From Pectinophora gossypiella (lineage: Eukaryota > Arthropoda > Insecta > Lepidoptera > Gelechiidae), in the NCBI RefSeq assembly GCF_024362695.1, contig NC_065421.1, forward strand, positions 2,666,001 through 2,730,000: DNA of 64,000 bases, in the 5' to 3' direction. Under the pieces are notes generated by a model. That model ran no database searches. It saw only the letters and a list, made by a program, of their open reading frames with translations, and was not told the origin of the DNA. The position numbers were made by a program, and so were the translations under genes. Each line of letters opens with the position of its first letter. Position 1 is the stretch's first letter. This document shows, piece after piece, positions 39,985-50,879 of the stretch.

Positions 39985-40545
39985 CCCACAGTGGAGCAGC
40001 GTATGCTCCATACCCCCTCCGGTTACTGAGGGGAAGCCTGTGCCCAGTGGGACGTATACAGACATCGTAACTTTGAGGAATGATTCAGACCATGATCCTG
40101 AGTTGTCATGAATTTTCCGACAGGTAATTTCACTTGATATCAACTCAGAATCATGGTCTGAATCATCTCCCTCAGTATTCGTTACGGTGTCACTAACATC
40201 TGTACGTACTTGTAACATAACATAAAACATAAACAGCCTATATACGTCCCACTGCTGGGCACAGGCCTCCCCTCAATCAACCGGAGGGGGTATGGAGCCT
40301 ACTCCACCACGCTGCTCCAATGCGGGTTGGTGGAGGTGTTTTTACGGCTAATAGCCGGGACCAACGGCTTAACGTGCCCTCCGAAGCACGGAATCATCAA
40401 TCAGGTGATTCAGGCCTGAAAACGGTACGTACTTGTACGGGGTGTAAATGACATCGTAACGAATACTGAGGGGGATGATTCAGCTCATTATTCTGAGTTA
40501 ATATCAAGTGGAATTTTCTATCGCAAATGTATAGAATTAAAAATA
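39985..40545. mobile_element. Cluster: SINE C tail, MITE F, SINE C, MITE F
   Basis: 39985-40060 is the SINE C 3' end (+). 40060-40200 is most of a MITE F palindrome with one arm shortened. 40215-40430 is SINE C (-), truncated before its head. 40430-40545 is a half MITE F (GTAACGAATACTGAGGGGGA, then TCAAGTGGAATTTTC). Confidence 0.75.
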
Positions 40546-40559
40546 GTTTAACTTACGGG

Positions 40560-41870
40560 TGGGTTGATAACCTGTCTCCATAATATAGTTCATACTTACT
40601 TATTGATTCCGTCTCTGAGCTTCACATCAAAATATATATCACTGATTTTTTATTTATTAGGTGTTACATTTAAAAAATCTGTGCCGAGTTTTTTCTTGTA
40701 GCTACCTTTCCTCGGCTATACAGGTTGATAAGCTACTTACTACAGTGTTACGCGCATGAAATGTACAAAACAGATTATATTGACATATGTTTAAAATACG
40801 TACATAAATGACGATTCAAAGTGTATGAACAACTCAAAGTGTATGATTCTAACTGTATGAACATAAGTAAATTAAAAAAAAAATACAGAAGTTCGTCATG
40901 TGTTATGCGAATTTATTTATCCATGATAGTTTATGTAGGTATTATTTGTTCGTATCCAAGTTACCAATTGAATAAAGATATTTTTCAGATTGAGTTGTGT
41001 TTGAAAAGTGCCTGCTTGCCTTCTGCTGATGATTACCTACGGCTCTGCCTACCCGATTAGAGACTTCAGGCGTGAGTTATACAAACATTTTTTTCTATAA
41101 CTACCAAGAAAACAAGTCTAGACTAAAAGCAACTCCCACAATGCTATCAAACAATGCTATTCCCATCTCAAGCACATTATAACGCGACCATAATAATTTG
41201 GTATTACGCCCCATAATCCGGCAGTAGTGGTCGCATACCGCTATATTTCGCCGCTTATCCTCCTTGTCATAAGCTAGCAGGTGGCTCTATAGTAATAATT
41301 TTACGAGATCCCACTTAAGTTCGTACTTTTGATAGCATTCGCGTTGACTCAAGTTCGCGTTATGTTCAGCTAGTGACGTTCGGTAGTTATCGATAAAATT
41401 AATAATATCGATAATAAATCTCTAAACAATTACTTTGACAGATGAACATAACATTGTCCCGTAGCAGTTACCAGAAAATACCTAACCAATAAGAAAAAGA
41501 CTCCAACTTGTCTGATGTTAAAACTTCAATTCGAGTGTGTGTGCAATTGTGCATATTGAATATGGTCGTAAGGCCCAAAGTCCTTTTAAAATCCAAATCC
41601 CATTGTTTAACTATTGTGTCTGGAAATCCGGGCCTTACGAGGATATGACATCGTGTATCATGTCCATGTGATATGGGGATGATTTTGGCCGCCTTTATAG
41701 CTAGAGTGATCGGGTTGTATTTTATTCACATACGAACAGATAGTACTTAAACTATCATAGATAAATAATTCGCATAACGAATGACGTACTTCTCTATTTT
41801 TTTTAATTTACTTATGTTCATACAGTTCATACAATCGAAGGAAGGACTGAAAAGGCCCCATTTAAGCAAT
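40560..41870. other. Intergenic sequence
   Basis: No gene recognised. The stretch 41575-41640 is the inverted counterpart of 3418-3475. The 79-residue open frame at 40821-41060 has no known motif. Confidence 0.45.
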
Positions 41871-41879
41871 CAGTCTAGT

Positions 41880-42150
41880 AGTTGCTATTTGATATTTGTA
41901 CCCCCAAAAAAGGGGGTCTAAAAGGACACATCGACGCAATTCATCTAAATTAGCAATATGTTATGGGTGATAGGCTGATCCCTTATCACCATAAGGTTCA
42001 TCATATCCAGCTTACGACACCGTATCAACAGTGGCTGCAAGTTGTCTTTGATTGCTTGTGGCTCTGCCCACCCCATTAGGGATTACGGGCGTGAGTTTAT
42101 GTATGTATGTAGCAATATGCTTGTTTGACATTTTGCGCATAGTACGCAAT
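41880..42150. mobile_element. MITE H split by a LINE 3' end
   Basis: The left part ends AATTAGCAATATG at 41960 and the right part resumes at 42111 with AGCAATATGCTTG. The insert 41961-42110 is flanked by AGCAATATG, a 9-bp duplication. Confidence 0.8.
41961..42110 (+). mobile_element. LINE 3' end (family W), 150-bp truncated copy
   Basis: GGTGATAGGCTGATCCCTTA, CAACAGTGGCTGCAAGTTGT, CTCTGCCCACCCCATTAGGG, tail GAGTTTATGTATGTATGT. Other copies: 57389-57495 (-, with duplication) and 57640-57826 (+). Its tail is the same as that of LINE family V. Confidence 0.82.
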
Positions 42151-42177
42151 GACAACAAATATAACGCGACATTTATG

Positions 42178-42285
42178 AAACAAATAAAAGAGAAGGTGCA
42201 GGTCGTGTCGTATCGGGAGGTGAAGGTTTTGGCGGGAAGAAGAGAGGAATGGCGGTTACTCCACCGACAAGAGCGCAGCTCTTAT
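42178..42285 (+). other. Possible retroelement C-terminal remnant
   Basis: Reads KVQVVSYREVKVLAGRREEWRLLHRQERSS then stop and a (GA)n run at 42283-42302. The R.EWR pattern resembles LINE C-termini, but the match is from memory and weak. Confidence 0.3.
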
Positions 42286-42379
42286 ATAGAGAGAGAGAGA
42301 GATTTTTTAATACAATTTTTTTTCATGCTAACTCGCATTTTTCAAAACACAGCCATAACTAAACTTTATAATTACTAAT

Positions 42380-42750
42380 TTATGCATGCATGCTAAATTG
42401 AAAACATCTACTCGTATCTTACGCGGTTTACATTTTTTCATACAAATGTTTTTTCCCGCTAACTCCCGTTCCCTTGGAAATTTTGCAATATCCTGTTGCA
42501 ACTAAGCTTTAAGTTTACTAAGGTACCTGCATGCCAAATTTCAAGCGTCTTACTTAAGTGGGTTAGATTTTTCATACAAAAGGATTTTCCCGCTAATTCC
42601 CGTTCCCGTGGGAATTCCGGGAATTCCTTTCTTAGTGCACCTCTACAGTACCTAAGCTACGTCCCTTCCAAATTTCAAGTGCCTACGTTTAGCCGTTTAG
42701 GCTGTGCGTTGATATGTCAGTCAGTCAGTTTCTCCTTTTATATAGATAAA
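42380..42750 (+). repeat. Common lepidopteran repeat 3' region
   Basis: Repeated modules TTTTCCCGCTAA...CCCGTTCCC and CCAAATTTCAAG, ending CGTTGATATGTCAGTCAGTC and TTTTATATAGAT. This is the usual end of a frequent lepidopteran interspersed repeat; the class is uncertain. Confidence 0.6.
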
Positions 42751-42759
42751 AATAATAAG

Positions 42760-43335
42760 ATAATCATAATCTGAAAATGCACTATTCGGAACACATGATC
42801 ATTAAGTGCCACTCTTTTGTCGGTGTAGCATTCTCCATTCGGAACTTTTGTAACAATTTATACATCAATGATTCGAAAGAATCTGGTTTCAGCATCGACC
42901 TGTAAACACAGACAGAATAGGTACATGAAGTGCCAATAAATCCACACGTTCGAGGAACAGTCGATAGTTTCGTTCAAGATTTCGGACTTAAGGACTGGAG
43001 GACTCGACGTGGAGACTTATCCGCCTCCCTGGACCGGACTTAAGTCGGTCTCTGCACCAATCAGAACATGTCTGTGTTCGATGTGTGGTACAAGTGTAGA
43101 GATGTTGGAGGAAATAGAAATCATTATTAACTTACATAATACTGGGTTTTCACCGCATTAAAATCTTGTTTATTTTTGATCTTTAAAGTATTTTAATTTA
43201 ATTGGGAATTTTTACTCTAGAAGAATTATGTTCATCTACTTAACTCTAGAAAAATATACAGCAGGTGCCTAAATTACAGTGCATTCTTCTCGCGTCTGAT
43301 GTGGTTTCCAAAAGGTGGTGGTGCAGACAAAATTG
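42760..43335. other. Intergenic sequence
   Basis: No gene. 42806-42836 (CACTCTTTTGTCGGTGTAGCATTCTCCAT) resembles 20165-20200, a small shared repeat. Confidence 0.45.
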
Positions 43336-43339
43336 TCTG

Positions 43340-43665
43340 CACTTTTCCTATAACATACATAGTAAACAGCCTATATACATCCCACTGATGGGCCTCCCCT
43401 CGATCAACCGGAGGGGCTATGGAACATACTCCACCACACTGCTCCATTACCGGTTGGTGGAGGTGTTTTTACGGGTAATAGCCGGGACAAACGGCTTATC
43501 GTAGCCTCCGAAGCAAGGAATCATGTCAAATGATTCAAGCCTGCAAAGTCCTTACCAAACAAAGGACAGCCTCACAAAGTGATTTCGACAATGTCCCCAT
43601 CGGGAATAGAACCCGGACCTCAAATCGTGAGCCCAACTCTCCAACCACTAGACCACGGAGGCCGT
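43340..43665 (-). mobile_element. SINE C, near full length
   Basis: Head on the right (CGGCCTCCGTGGTCTAGTGG on the - strand), B-box GGTTCTATTCCCGATGGG, tail side GTAAACAGCCTATATAC at 43350. Confidence 0.88.
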
Positions 43666-43935
43666 TGTATTCCACATCTAATAAATTAATCCTTAGTGCG
43701 GTTAGTAGTGACTCTCTCTTGTATTCTTGCCACATTCTTTCAACAATCGTTGTACGTAGGTATCTTTTAAGTGAGCAAGAAAAATGAATGTTTTCAAAAT
43801 ATACCTTATATCATATATCCAACCCTATATATTCGAAAGTTAAGAACAAAAAACAGGAGGGTTTTCGTGGCTGTGCCTTCGAGTTATTAAGATAACGAGT
43901 AATTTTATTTAAGAAATATTAGTTTCAATTGTACT

Positions 43936-44124
43936 TACGATGACCAAATTGGAGATGTCCTTAGAAAAGGTTCAATACGATCTACTCTGAACCGGCGTGC
44001 GTGTATGAAGCGATTGATGAATGTGGAGGAAGCAAGAGAAGTGTGTCAGGATCGAAGCAAATGGAATTCTATAGTCTCTGCTTACCCCGGTGGGAAATAG
44101 GCGTGAGTTTATGTATATGTATGT
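43936..44124 (+). mobile_element. LINE 3' end (family V), best-preserved copy
   Basis: Translates as DQIGDVLRKGS, STLNRRACMKRLMNVEEAR, EVCQDRSKWNSIVSAYPGGK then stop, followed by AGGCGTGAGTTTATGTATAT. Truncated at its 5' side. Confidence 0.82.
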
Positions 44125-44374
44125 GTAGTTTCAATTGTGATATCCGACCTACCCGTGCTAAAACTTTGTCAAAATAAAAGTGTCTTTTCTCTTTTAACTT
44201 ATACTATAAACCCAAGCACACCGTACTACATGCTACCTATGATATTTTATCGATCGCGCCACATCACTAACAGATATTGCACTTAGAAAGGATTAGTGAC
44301 TTTCAATTTATTAATGTAATGTTTATTTTACTTTACCAAACCCTGCTTAGTGCGTGTTTATTAGCATATTGGTA

Positions 44375-44750
44375 CTGACTCCTGTACACATACATACATA
44401 CATAAACTCACGCCTATTTCCCACCGGGGTAGGCAGAGACTATAGAATTCCATTTGCTTCGATCCTGACACACTTCTCTTGCTTCCTCCACATTCATCAA
44501 TCGCTTCATACACGCACGCCGGTTCAGAGTAGATCGTATTCCTGTACACACTTGCTAATTTTAAGTTATACCTGTCATTTTCTTATCCCCTGAAAAAGAA
44601 AGGGACGGGTAATCGATAGGCATAAAATTTATGGAACACACGTCAAATACGTTGCGTGTGAGCGAGATGCCTATTTTATTCGCCCGGGCCATTCATTCAT
44701 TTTAAAATTAACAGTTGTCAATCATCCGTCCCTTTCCTTTTCTGTTTATT
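44375..44750. mobile_element. MITE M, copy 2, split by a LINE fragment
   Basis: Arms TCCTGTACACACTTGCTAAT...AAAGAAAGGGACGGGTAATC and the inverse CATCCGTCCCTTTCCTTTTC. The family V LINE piece 44391-44539 sits in its left end. Confidence 0.78.
44391..44539 (-). mobile_element. LINE 3' end (family V), in MITE M, with 11-bp target duplication
   Basis: Flanked by TCCTGTACACA at 44380-44390 and 44540-44550. On the - strand it starts TACGATCTACTCTGAACCGG and ends in TTTATGTATGTATGTA. Confidence 0.92.
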
Positions 44751-44776
44751 TTATTAAAGGATCTACATAATTATAT

Positions 44777-44943
44777 CTTCATCTTCTTCGTGCAGGTCGT
44801 AAAGTGGAGTACCAACCTCATCAACCCTGGTGTCAGAGTTACTATTGAGCCGCCAAAGGCCCCTGACATGACTCATGTAACGACTACTTACTTACATCAG
44901 TAATTAGTGACCGGGACCTTCTTAATGTGCCTTCCGAAGCACG
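44777..44943 (-). mobile_element. SINE D, 3' part
   Basis: From the tail (GAAGAAGATGAAG) through AGGGGCCTTTGGCGGCTCAA to GTGCTTCGGAAGGCAC; the head is lost. Confidence 0.8.
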
Positions 44944-44989
44944 TACTCTTCTCTACATGAGTAAGTACGTACTTTCAGAAATAAAATAA

Positions 44990-45760
44990 TGCAAAAAAAT
45001 TATCTCGCACTCTACACGCGGGACGGGGAGAAAATTTTTCATATCCACGGTATTGTAGGGGTATGTTGAAGTGATAAATGACAATGACTGGTGCTAGGCA
45101 GTCACTTTATTTCTGTGACCATCCCCTGCTCGTCCCCTGCCTAACCCCCCCCCCCAAGCCCTGTCCCGTGGAAATGACTGCGGAATGAGTTTATGGGATT
45201 TGGGATTGGTTGTGTTAGGATGATTTATTGTTGTGTTCTTTTATTTTGTGTCGGTAAATACAATTCGGATGGATGGACCTGCAAGAGCTTTATAAGAATG
45301 AAAAGGATTTTCATTCTTTAAGAAGGCCACATCGAAACAATATTCGATTATTTTTTATTCGATTGATTTTCTATATAACAGTAGGTAGGTGTATAAGTGA
45401 TTTGGTGCAAATAAAGCCAAATAAAATTCAAATTCAAATCTTTTCAATAAACATAGGCATACATCACAAAATCGCAGAGGCATACGTCGGAAGATTTCTT
45501 TATTTACGAGACTGAGTCTCAACTTCGTGACTTGGTTGATTTATCGTCGTACCATCGTGTTTCTCACAAAACAGGGAATATAAATCATAACACATATGGC
45601 GAAAATGTTTCGCCCAATGTTTTCGACGCGTTTTTTCTTTAACTTACTTATTTGCCTTGTAAATGTGCAATGGGAGGATTTGGGTTATCAGATTTTAGTT
45701 TAAAAAGATCTGATTTTCTATAGGAACAGCTCTGTATTGGTAGAAAGAGTCAGGGAAAAG
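44990..45760. other. Intergenic sequence
   Basis: No gene; a run of about 12 C at 45148-45160. A MITE H-like arm fragment (AAGGCCACATCGAAACAATA) at about 45322. Confidence 0.4.
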
Positions 45761-45764
45761 AGCC

Positions 45765-45860
45765 TCCCTAGCATTATCCCGTTTTTTACAAGGTCCGCTT
45801 ACCTAATCTGTAGAGTTGACAGGTCCAGTTTTTTACTGAAGCGACTGCCTGTCTGACCAT
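45765..45860 (-). mobile_element. SINE E, 3' part
   Basis: CTAGCATTATCCCGTTTTTT, then ACAAGGTCCGCTTACCTAAT and ACTGAAGCGACTGCCTGTCT; truncated. Confidence 0.75.
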
Positions 45861-46019
45861 GGTTTGCTTCTGCCTCTTGGCAACCCCAACATTAAATTTA
45901 TACTTTCTTTACTGTGACAACATTTTGTCTCACAGCCATTAGGAATCTTACACCCCCAACCTAACACTGCCATTACATCATATTTTTAAATAGTACCTAC
46001 CATAATACCTGTCGATGCC

Positions 46020-46236
46020 GATGGCATGCCGATGGCCGCTGGGGCGGAAAGGTTCTAGAAAGGCGACCACGTGTTGGACGACGCTCAGTGGGTAGGCCCG
46101 TTACAAGGTGGACCGACGATCTGGTGAAGGTCGCGGGAAGCCGCTGGATGCGGGCAGCGCAGGACCGATCGTCGTGGAGATCCTTGGGGGAGGCCTATGC
46201 CTAGCAGTGGGCGTCGTACGGCTGATGATACCTGTA
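46020..46236 (+). pseudogene. RTE-like LINE ORF C-terminus with premature stop
   Basis: Reads GRPVTRWTDDLVKVAGSRW, then MRAAQDRSSWRSLGEAYA, a stop (TAG where relatives I recall have CAG), QWASYG and the natural stop. This is the widely shared end of a LINE type in Lepidoptera; the DNA GGCCTATGCC.AGCAGTGGGC recurs at 63605-63640 with an ATG-repeat tail. Only about 70 codons remain, so this is a dead 5'-truncated copy. Confidence 0.82.
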
Positions 46237-46239
46237 CCT

Positions 46240-46610
46240 GTAATAGTTGTGTTATATAAATATATTATATTTCTATAATATAGATGGCGCTGTTCAGATT
46301 TAACGTGACAATTACCTATTTTGGCATGGAAAGTCCCTCCTTGCCAATCTAAAGTCCAAACCTATTCACACCCACATGTAATATGCAACGTTCACAAACT
46401 GCGACTATAATGGGCACTAACGTCAAATAGAGGCGGGTGTATCGCCCCTCTTGTAAACAACTCGTTAATAATTGCCCTAACCCTGGCTATGTTTTATTCA
46501 TATCGGTCTGTAAGCCGAACTGGACTAATGAAAAGGGACGCGAACGGCCCGCTGGTCGTTGTCACACCGTTGCGTAATTTATGGATAAGTTTTTACCTAC
46601 TTGTGAGTTT
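46240..46610. other. Intergenic sequence
   Basis: The stretch 46278-46330 (TATAGATGGCGCTGTTCAGA) resembles 2378-2425, a shared short repeat. Otherwise nothing recognised. Confidence 0.45.
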
Positions 46611-46611
46611 T

Positions 46612-46914
46612 CATCAGAAATCAGAATCATTTATTCAACGTAATTATCATGGATAAACTTGTTGAAGGTCAATGTAACATTTTTGAATTTACGTCATTTC
46701 GCAAGGTGTTATGGCTGAGGAGAAGAAATGACAAGAAACTGCAACAGCAACACATCTAAATCAATGAGGGTACATTGCAAGTTATTTAATAACTAGAGGA
46801 ACAAATTCAATACCAGAGATTTTTATCATTTAGGTAATCATTAATCTTATAATAAGCTTTTTTACATAAAGTAAGCTTCACGTGAGCTTTAAATTTATTC
46901 TCTGACAAATTTAA
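46612..46914 (-). mobile_element. LINE 3' end, inverted partner of 47486-47773
   Basis: Reverse complement of the 3' end described at 10681-11100: ATCAGAAATCAGAATCATTT at the left (tail) and the SENKFK codons at the right. Arms of about 290 bp match 47486-47773 in opposite orientation. Confidence 0.85.
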
Positions 46915-47180
46915 TCATCATCATCAGCTCATTAACGTCCCCACTGCTGGGGCACGGGCCTTTCTCTTTGGATGGATTTGGATATCGGGCCTTAAACCAG
47001 CACGCGGGCCCAGTGCGGATTGATGGTTATTAACGACTGCTGATGCAGCCGGGACCAACGGCTTAACGTGCCTTCCGAAGCACGGAGGAGCTCGAGGTGA
47101 AAACTTTTTTTGTGGTCACCCATCCTATGTCCGGCCTTTGCGATAGTTGCTTAACTTCAACAATCGCAGACCGAGCGCGA
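46915..47180 (-). mobile_element. SINE B, copy 4
   Basis: Tail side TCATCATCATCAGCTCATTA; the 5S-like GGATGGGTGACC and part of the tRNA-like head on the right. Cut at GACCGAGCGCG. Confidence 0.85.
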
Positions 47181-47204
47181 AATATAAATAAAATAATAAT
47201 TATA

Positions 47205-47485
47205 ACATAAACTGCCTATATACGTCCCACTGCTGGGCACAGGCCTCCCCTCAATCAACCGGAGGGGGTATGGAGCATACTCCACCACGCTGCTCCACTG
47301 CGGGTTGGTGGAGGTGTTTTTGCGGAGGTGTAATAGCCGGGACCAACGGCTTAACGTGCCCTCCGAAGCACGGAATCATCTTACTTTTTCGGACAATCAG
47401 GTGATTCAAGCCTGAAAAGTCCTTACCAAACAAAGGACAGTCTCACAAAGTGATTTCGACAATGTCCCCATCGGGAATCGAAATC
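47205..47485 (-). mobile_element. SINE C, truncated head
   Basis: From AACTGCCTATATACGTCCCA to TCGGGAATCGAAATC; it stops in the B-box and meets the LINE arm at 47486. Confidence 0.85.
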
Positions 47486-47773
47486 GAGAATAAATTTATA
47501 GTTCACGTGAAGCTTACTTTATGTAAAAAAGCTTATTATAAGATTAATGATTACCTAAATGATAAAAAAGTCTGGTATTGAATGTGTTCCTCTAGTTATT
47601 AAATAACTTGAAAGGGTACATTGATTTAAAAGATGTGTTGCTGTTGCAGTTTTTGTCATTTCTTCTCCTCAGCCATAACACCTTGCGAAATGACGTAAAT
47701 TCAAAAATGTTACATTGACTTTCAACAAGTTTATCCATGATAATTACGTGGAACAAATGATTTTGATTCTGAT
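47486..47773 (+). mobile_element. LINE 3' end, + orientation
   Basis: Codes KKAYYKINDYLNDKKVWY then stop, followed by the 3' UTR and GATTCTGAT end as at 11100. Confidence 0.85.
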
Positions 47774-47779
47774 ACCAAT

Positions 47780-48430
47780 AAGATTTTATTCACACAAAAG
47801 CCATTCATCAAGAATTGAATTGAACATAAATCAGATACCTCATAAAAACACGTCGCTAATTATATACCAATAAGTAATATAGAATTTAACATAAGTTCCT
47901 ATTTAATTTATTTATGAAATTGTTTTTTTAGACTATAAGTTTTATTCTTTCTTGTTTATTTAGTACGTAATGTCTCATGTTATGTTATTTTTCCAATTTT
48001 TTCTTTAATGTTTAATAATTTGTTTGAAAATAAGAATAATTATGAATGTTGAACATATTTTTAATTTTATAACGTAATTTTTTATGATTGCTGTATATTT
48101 AAGATGTTGTCAAATTGTAATGAACATATTGTATGAGCATGTAAGAATTTAATAAATATATAAATAAATGTACCTACGGTGTCATGGAGTGCCATCTCGT
48201 CCTTATTAACACTGGAGAGGCTGTAACATTTGATATCTTGTTCACAACTAGTGAACTAGTTTAAACTTGAATACAGTGTCCCAAGTTCTGGGAGGTTTTA
48301 TGTGGATCCTGCCTATTCATATTGTTTACTTCATATCTATATTAAGCCACCAGCAATTTGGATGCATGGAAATGGGTGTTATGGACACCCCTTGTTATTT
48401 GATTTTGTAGATTAATCCAAGTTTTACTGG
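47780..48430. other. AT-rich intergenic sequence
   Basis: No gene recognised; no clear repeat boundary. Confidence 0.4.
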
Positions 48431-48434
48431 ACTT

Positions 48435-48712
48435 TACCGTCTCAGTGGTCTGGTGGCATGAGCGATGGTCTAAACCTGGAGGCACTGGATTCGATTCCCA
48501 GGTGAGGACATAATGACAAAAATTACTTTGAGATCCTGAGGGAATACTGAGGCCTTCGAAGCACTGGTTATCGCCTTATGGACAATCAGGTGATCAGCCT
48601 GTAATGTCCTAACTAAACTAGGGTTATAAAGTGATTTTTGTGATTCCCTACCGGGATTCGAACCCGTGACCTCCGGATCGTGAGCACGACGCTCAACCAC
48701 TGGACCGCGGAC
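48435..48712. mobile_element. Inverted pair of SINE D heads
   Basis: 48435-48540 (+) carries TCAGTGGTCTGGTGGCATGA and GATTCGATTCCCAGGTG. 48585-48712 (-) carries a SINE D body and head (GGTTCGAATCCCGGTAGG on the - strand). They face away from each other around about 45 bp. Confidence 0.7.
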
Positions 48713-48834
48713 GCATTTATTAACATGAGGTTAATATGCGTTAGAATGGGCTAGAAATCCTCATTCTACTCGTCAACCTCGAGTGATGTATAAGAGTTAT
48801 TAGTTTTTTTTAGTAGTTAGTTTACTTTACGATG

Positions 48835-48980
48835 GAAAATTCTACTTGATATTAACCCAGAATAAGGAGCTGAATCATCCCTCCCAGTTTTCGTTACAAT
48901 GTCACACACACCATACAAGTACATACAGGTAGTCATACAAGTAGGTATGGGTGTTAGTGACACCGTTACGAATGGCTTGA
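48835..48980. mobile_element. MITE F, rearranged copy
   Basis: ATTCTACTTGATATTAACCC, CCCAGTTTTCGTTACAATGT and GGGTGTTAGTGACACCGTTA are family F arm pieces in altered order. Confidence 0.6.
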
Positions 48981-48984
48981 CTAA

Positions 48985-49655
48985 TTTACTCACACTGTTG
49001 ATAAATTACGTATAATAAAGTGTTTTGCAAGGGCAAATAAATTAAAATCCAAATGATTTGTGTTCCCTTCAACCCTTATAATGTCCAGGGTCCAAGGTTT
49101 CCTAATGAGAATTCTTTCGCTGACCCCATTGAATCCATTTTATTCTTAATGGCATACACGTTCTTTCTAACACGAGAGGGCTTTTATTTGTTTCCGCCCT
49201 TCAAAAGTGTGCTTAAAATTTATTCGACCGTGCGTGAGAGTTTATTTGCAAAAGGCACTTACTTACACGAATAAATGATACTAAGGAACATATTTTTTAA
49301 AAAGACAAACTCAAACTTTCGCGTCAAGAAAAATATTTTCTCTCGCTTAGCAATTTCTTCGGAAATTCTCAACGAATCCACGAAATCTTGTCCATTGACT
49401 TCGCGCTTCACGATTTTACAAAGGCATTTACTCGAGGTACAAAGGAACTGAATTGAGGGTGCACTGAAGTTTCCTAATCGACAACCTCTTCTGGCTAGCA
49501 TAAAGTATTTAATGTAATTAGATGTTTTAGGATTCTAGTACTTACCTACCTAGTTACAGAGCTGGGAAGTATTGGAATTCTGGAGCTTGTAGCTAAGTTC
49601 GCTTAGGTTTCTAACAAGTATGTCGGCCCAATATCGCTTGGGGTGGCAATTTAAA
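48985..49655. other. Intergenic sequence
   Basis: Open frames at 49053-49274 (+) and 49259-49501 (-) have no known motif and no splice context; not called. Confidence 0.4.
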
Positions 49656-49664
49656 CATAAAGAC

Positions 49665-49962
49665 ATAACCTGTCTACATACGTATATACGTCACACTGCT
49701 GAGCAACAATCAACCCGAGGGGGTATGGAGCATACTGCACCACCATATTCCACTGCGGGTTGGTGGAAGTGTTTTTTATGGCTAATAACCAGGACCAACG
49801 GCTTAACGTAGCTATCGAAGCACGGAATCATCTTACTTTTTCGGACAATCAGGTGTTTCAAGCCTGCAATCTCCTTACCAAAGAAAGGACAGTCACAAAA
49901 AGTAATTTCGTCAATGTCCCATTGGGAATCAAACCCGGAATTCTAATCACTAGACCACGGAG
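49665..49962 (-). mobile_element. SINE C, diverged copy
   Basis: ACGTATATACGTCACACTGC to CGGAATTCTAATCACTAGAC and CACGG; the head is partly deleted. Confidence 0.78.
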
Positions 49963-50051
49963 TCAATTTAATAAACTAACAAAGTAAGAGCAGTAAGTTT
50001 ACGATCCTAGCTGGTGCGTTGCGCGGCGTATTCAAACATAACATACATAAC

Positions 50052-50146
50052 AGTTTAAGGCCCGATCTCCCTATTCATCCATAGGGAAGGCCCGTGCCCC
50101 AGCAGTGGGGACGTTAATGGGACGCCGATGATGATGATGATGATGT
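50052..50146 (+). mobile_element. SINE B, 3' end with (GAT)n tail
   Basis: GTTTAAGGCCCGATCTCCCT to GACGCCGATGATGATGATGA: the only + strand copy, showing the tail clearly. Confidence 0.85.
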
Positions 50147-50149
50147 GTG

Positions 50150-50600
50150 TGTAGATGTGTGAGAGTGCATACTTTGCGAGAAGAATGAATTAAGATCACG
50201 TCTATTTCTCGTTGTGATAGGCAGAGACGGAATGTAAAACTAATTAGCAGATTTATCTAACACGTATATTAACACTACCGACACGGCGAGACTACAATAA
50301 AAGCTTATCTACCTAAGGTTGACGAAATCCGTAAATCCGTTTTATCCGGATAATTCGCCCGTAGATCCGGACAGTGTCACGGAAACCGTACGCTTTGTGA
50401 GCTAATTGCGACGTTCTGATTGGCTGACAGTCGACGCTCTATTTTGCAGACACGGAACAGAGATTGCGTTGCGTGTGATGTGATTGCAGAGTCAGTACTG
50501 GAGTGGATTTGATGTGGAGATATTCGAAAGCTCCTACTTTCGTGGTTTATTATACATCATCACACCTTCTGTCCAAAAACAAATATTATTTTCTTTAAAG
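50150..50600. other. Intergenic sequence
   Basis: No gene or repeat recognised. Confidence 0.4.
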
Positions 50601-50605
50601 CTGAC

Positions 50606-50870
50606 TAACGGCCTTCGTGGTCGGATTGTTCAAATCCAGGTGGGACACATCACAAAAATCACTTTGTGATCTCTAGTTTGGTTAGGACATTACAGGCTGA
50701 TCACCTGATTGTCCGAAAGTAAGATGATTCTGGCTTCGAAAGCCACTTGTCCCGTTTACTACTTAGTGATGGAAGTAAGGAGTCGTTACATGTGTCAGGG
50801 GCCTTTGACGGCTGACACCAGGGTTGATAGGGTTGCTAATACACCTAACAACCCACACGATAGAAGAAGA
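50606..50870 (+). mobile_element. SINE D, head partly deleted
   Basis: GGCCTTCGTGGTCGGATTGT (head with the anticodon part missing), CCTGATTGTCCGAAAGTAAG, and the tail CACACGATAGAAGAAGAA. Confidence 0.82.
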
Positions 50871-50879
50871 ATTAAAGCT

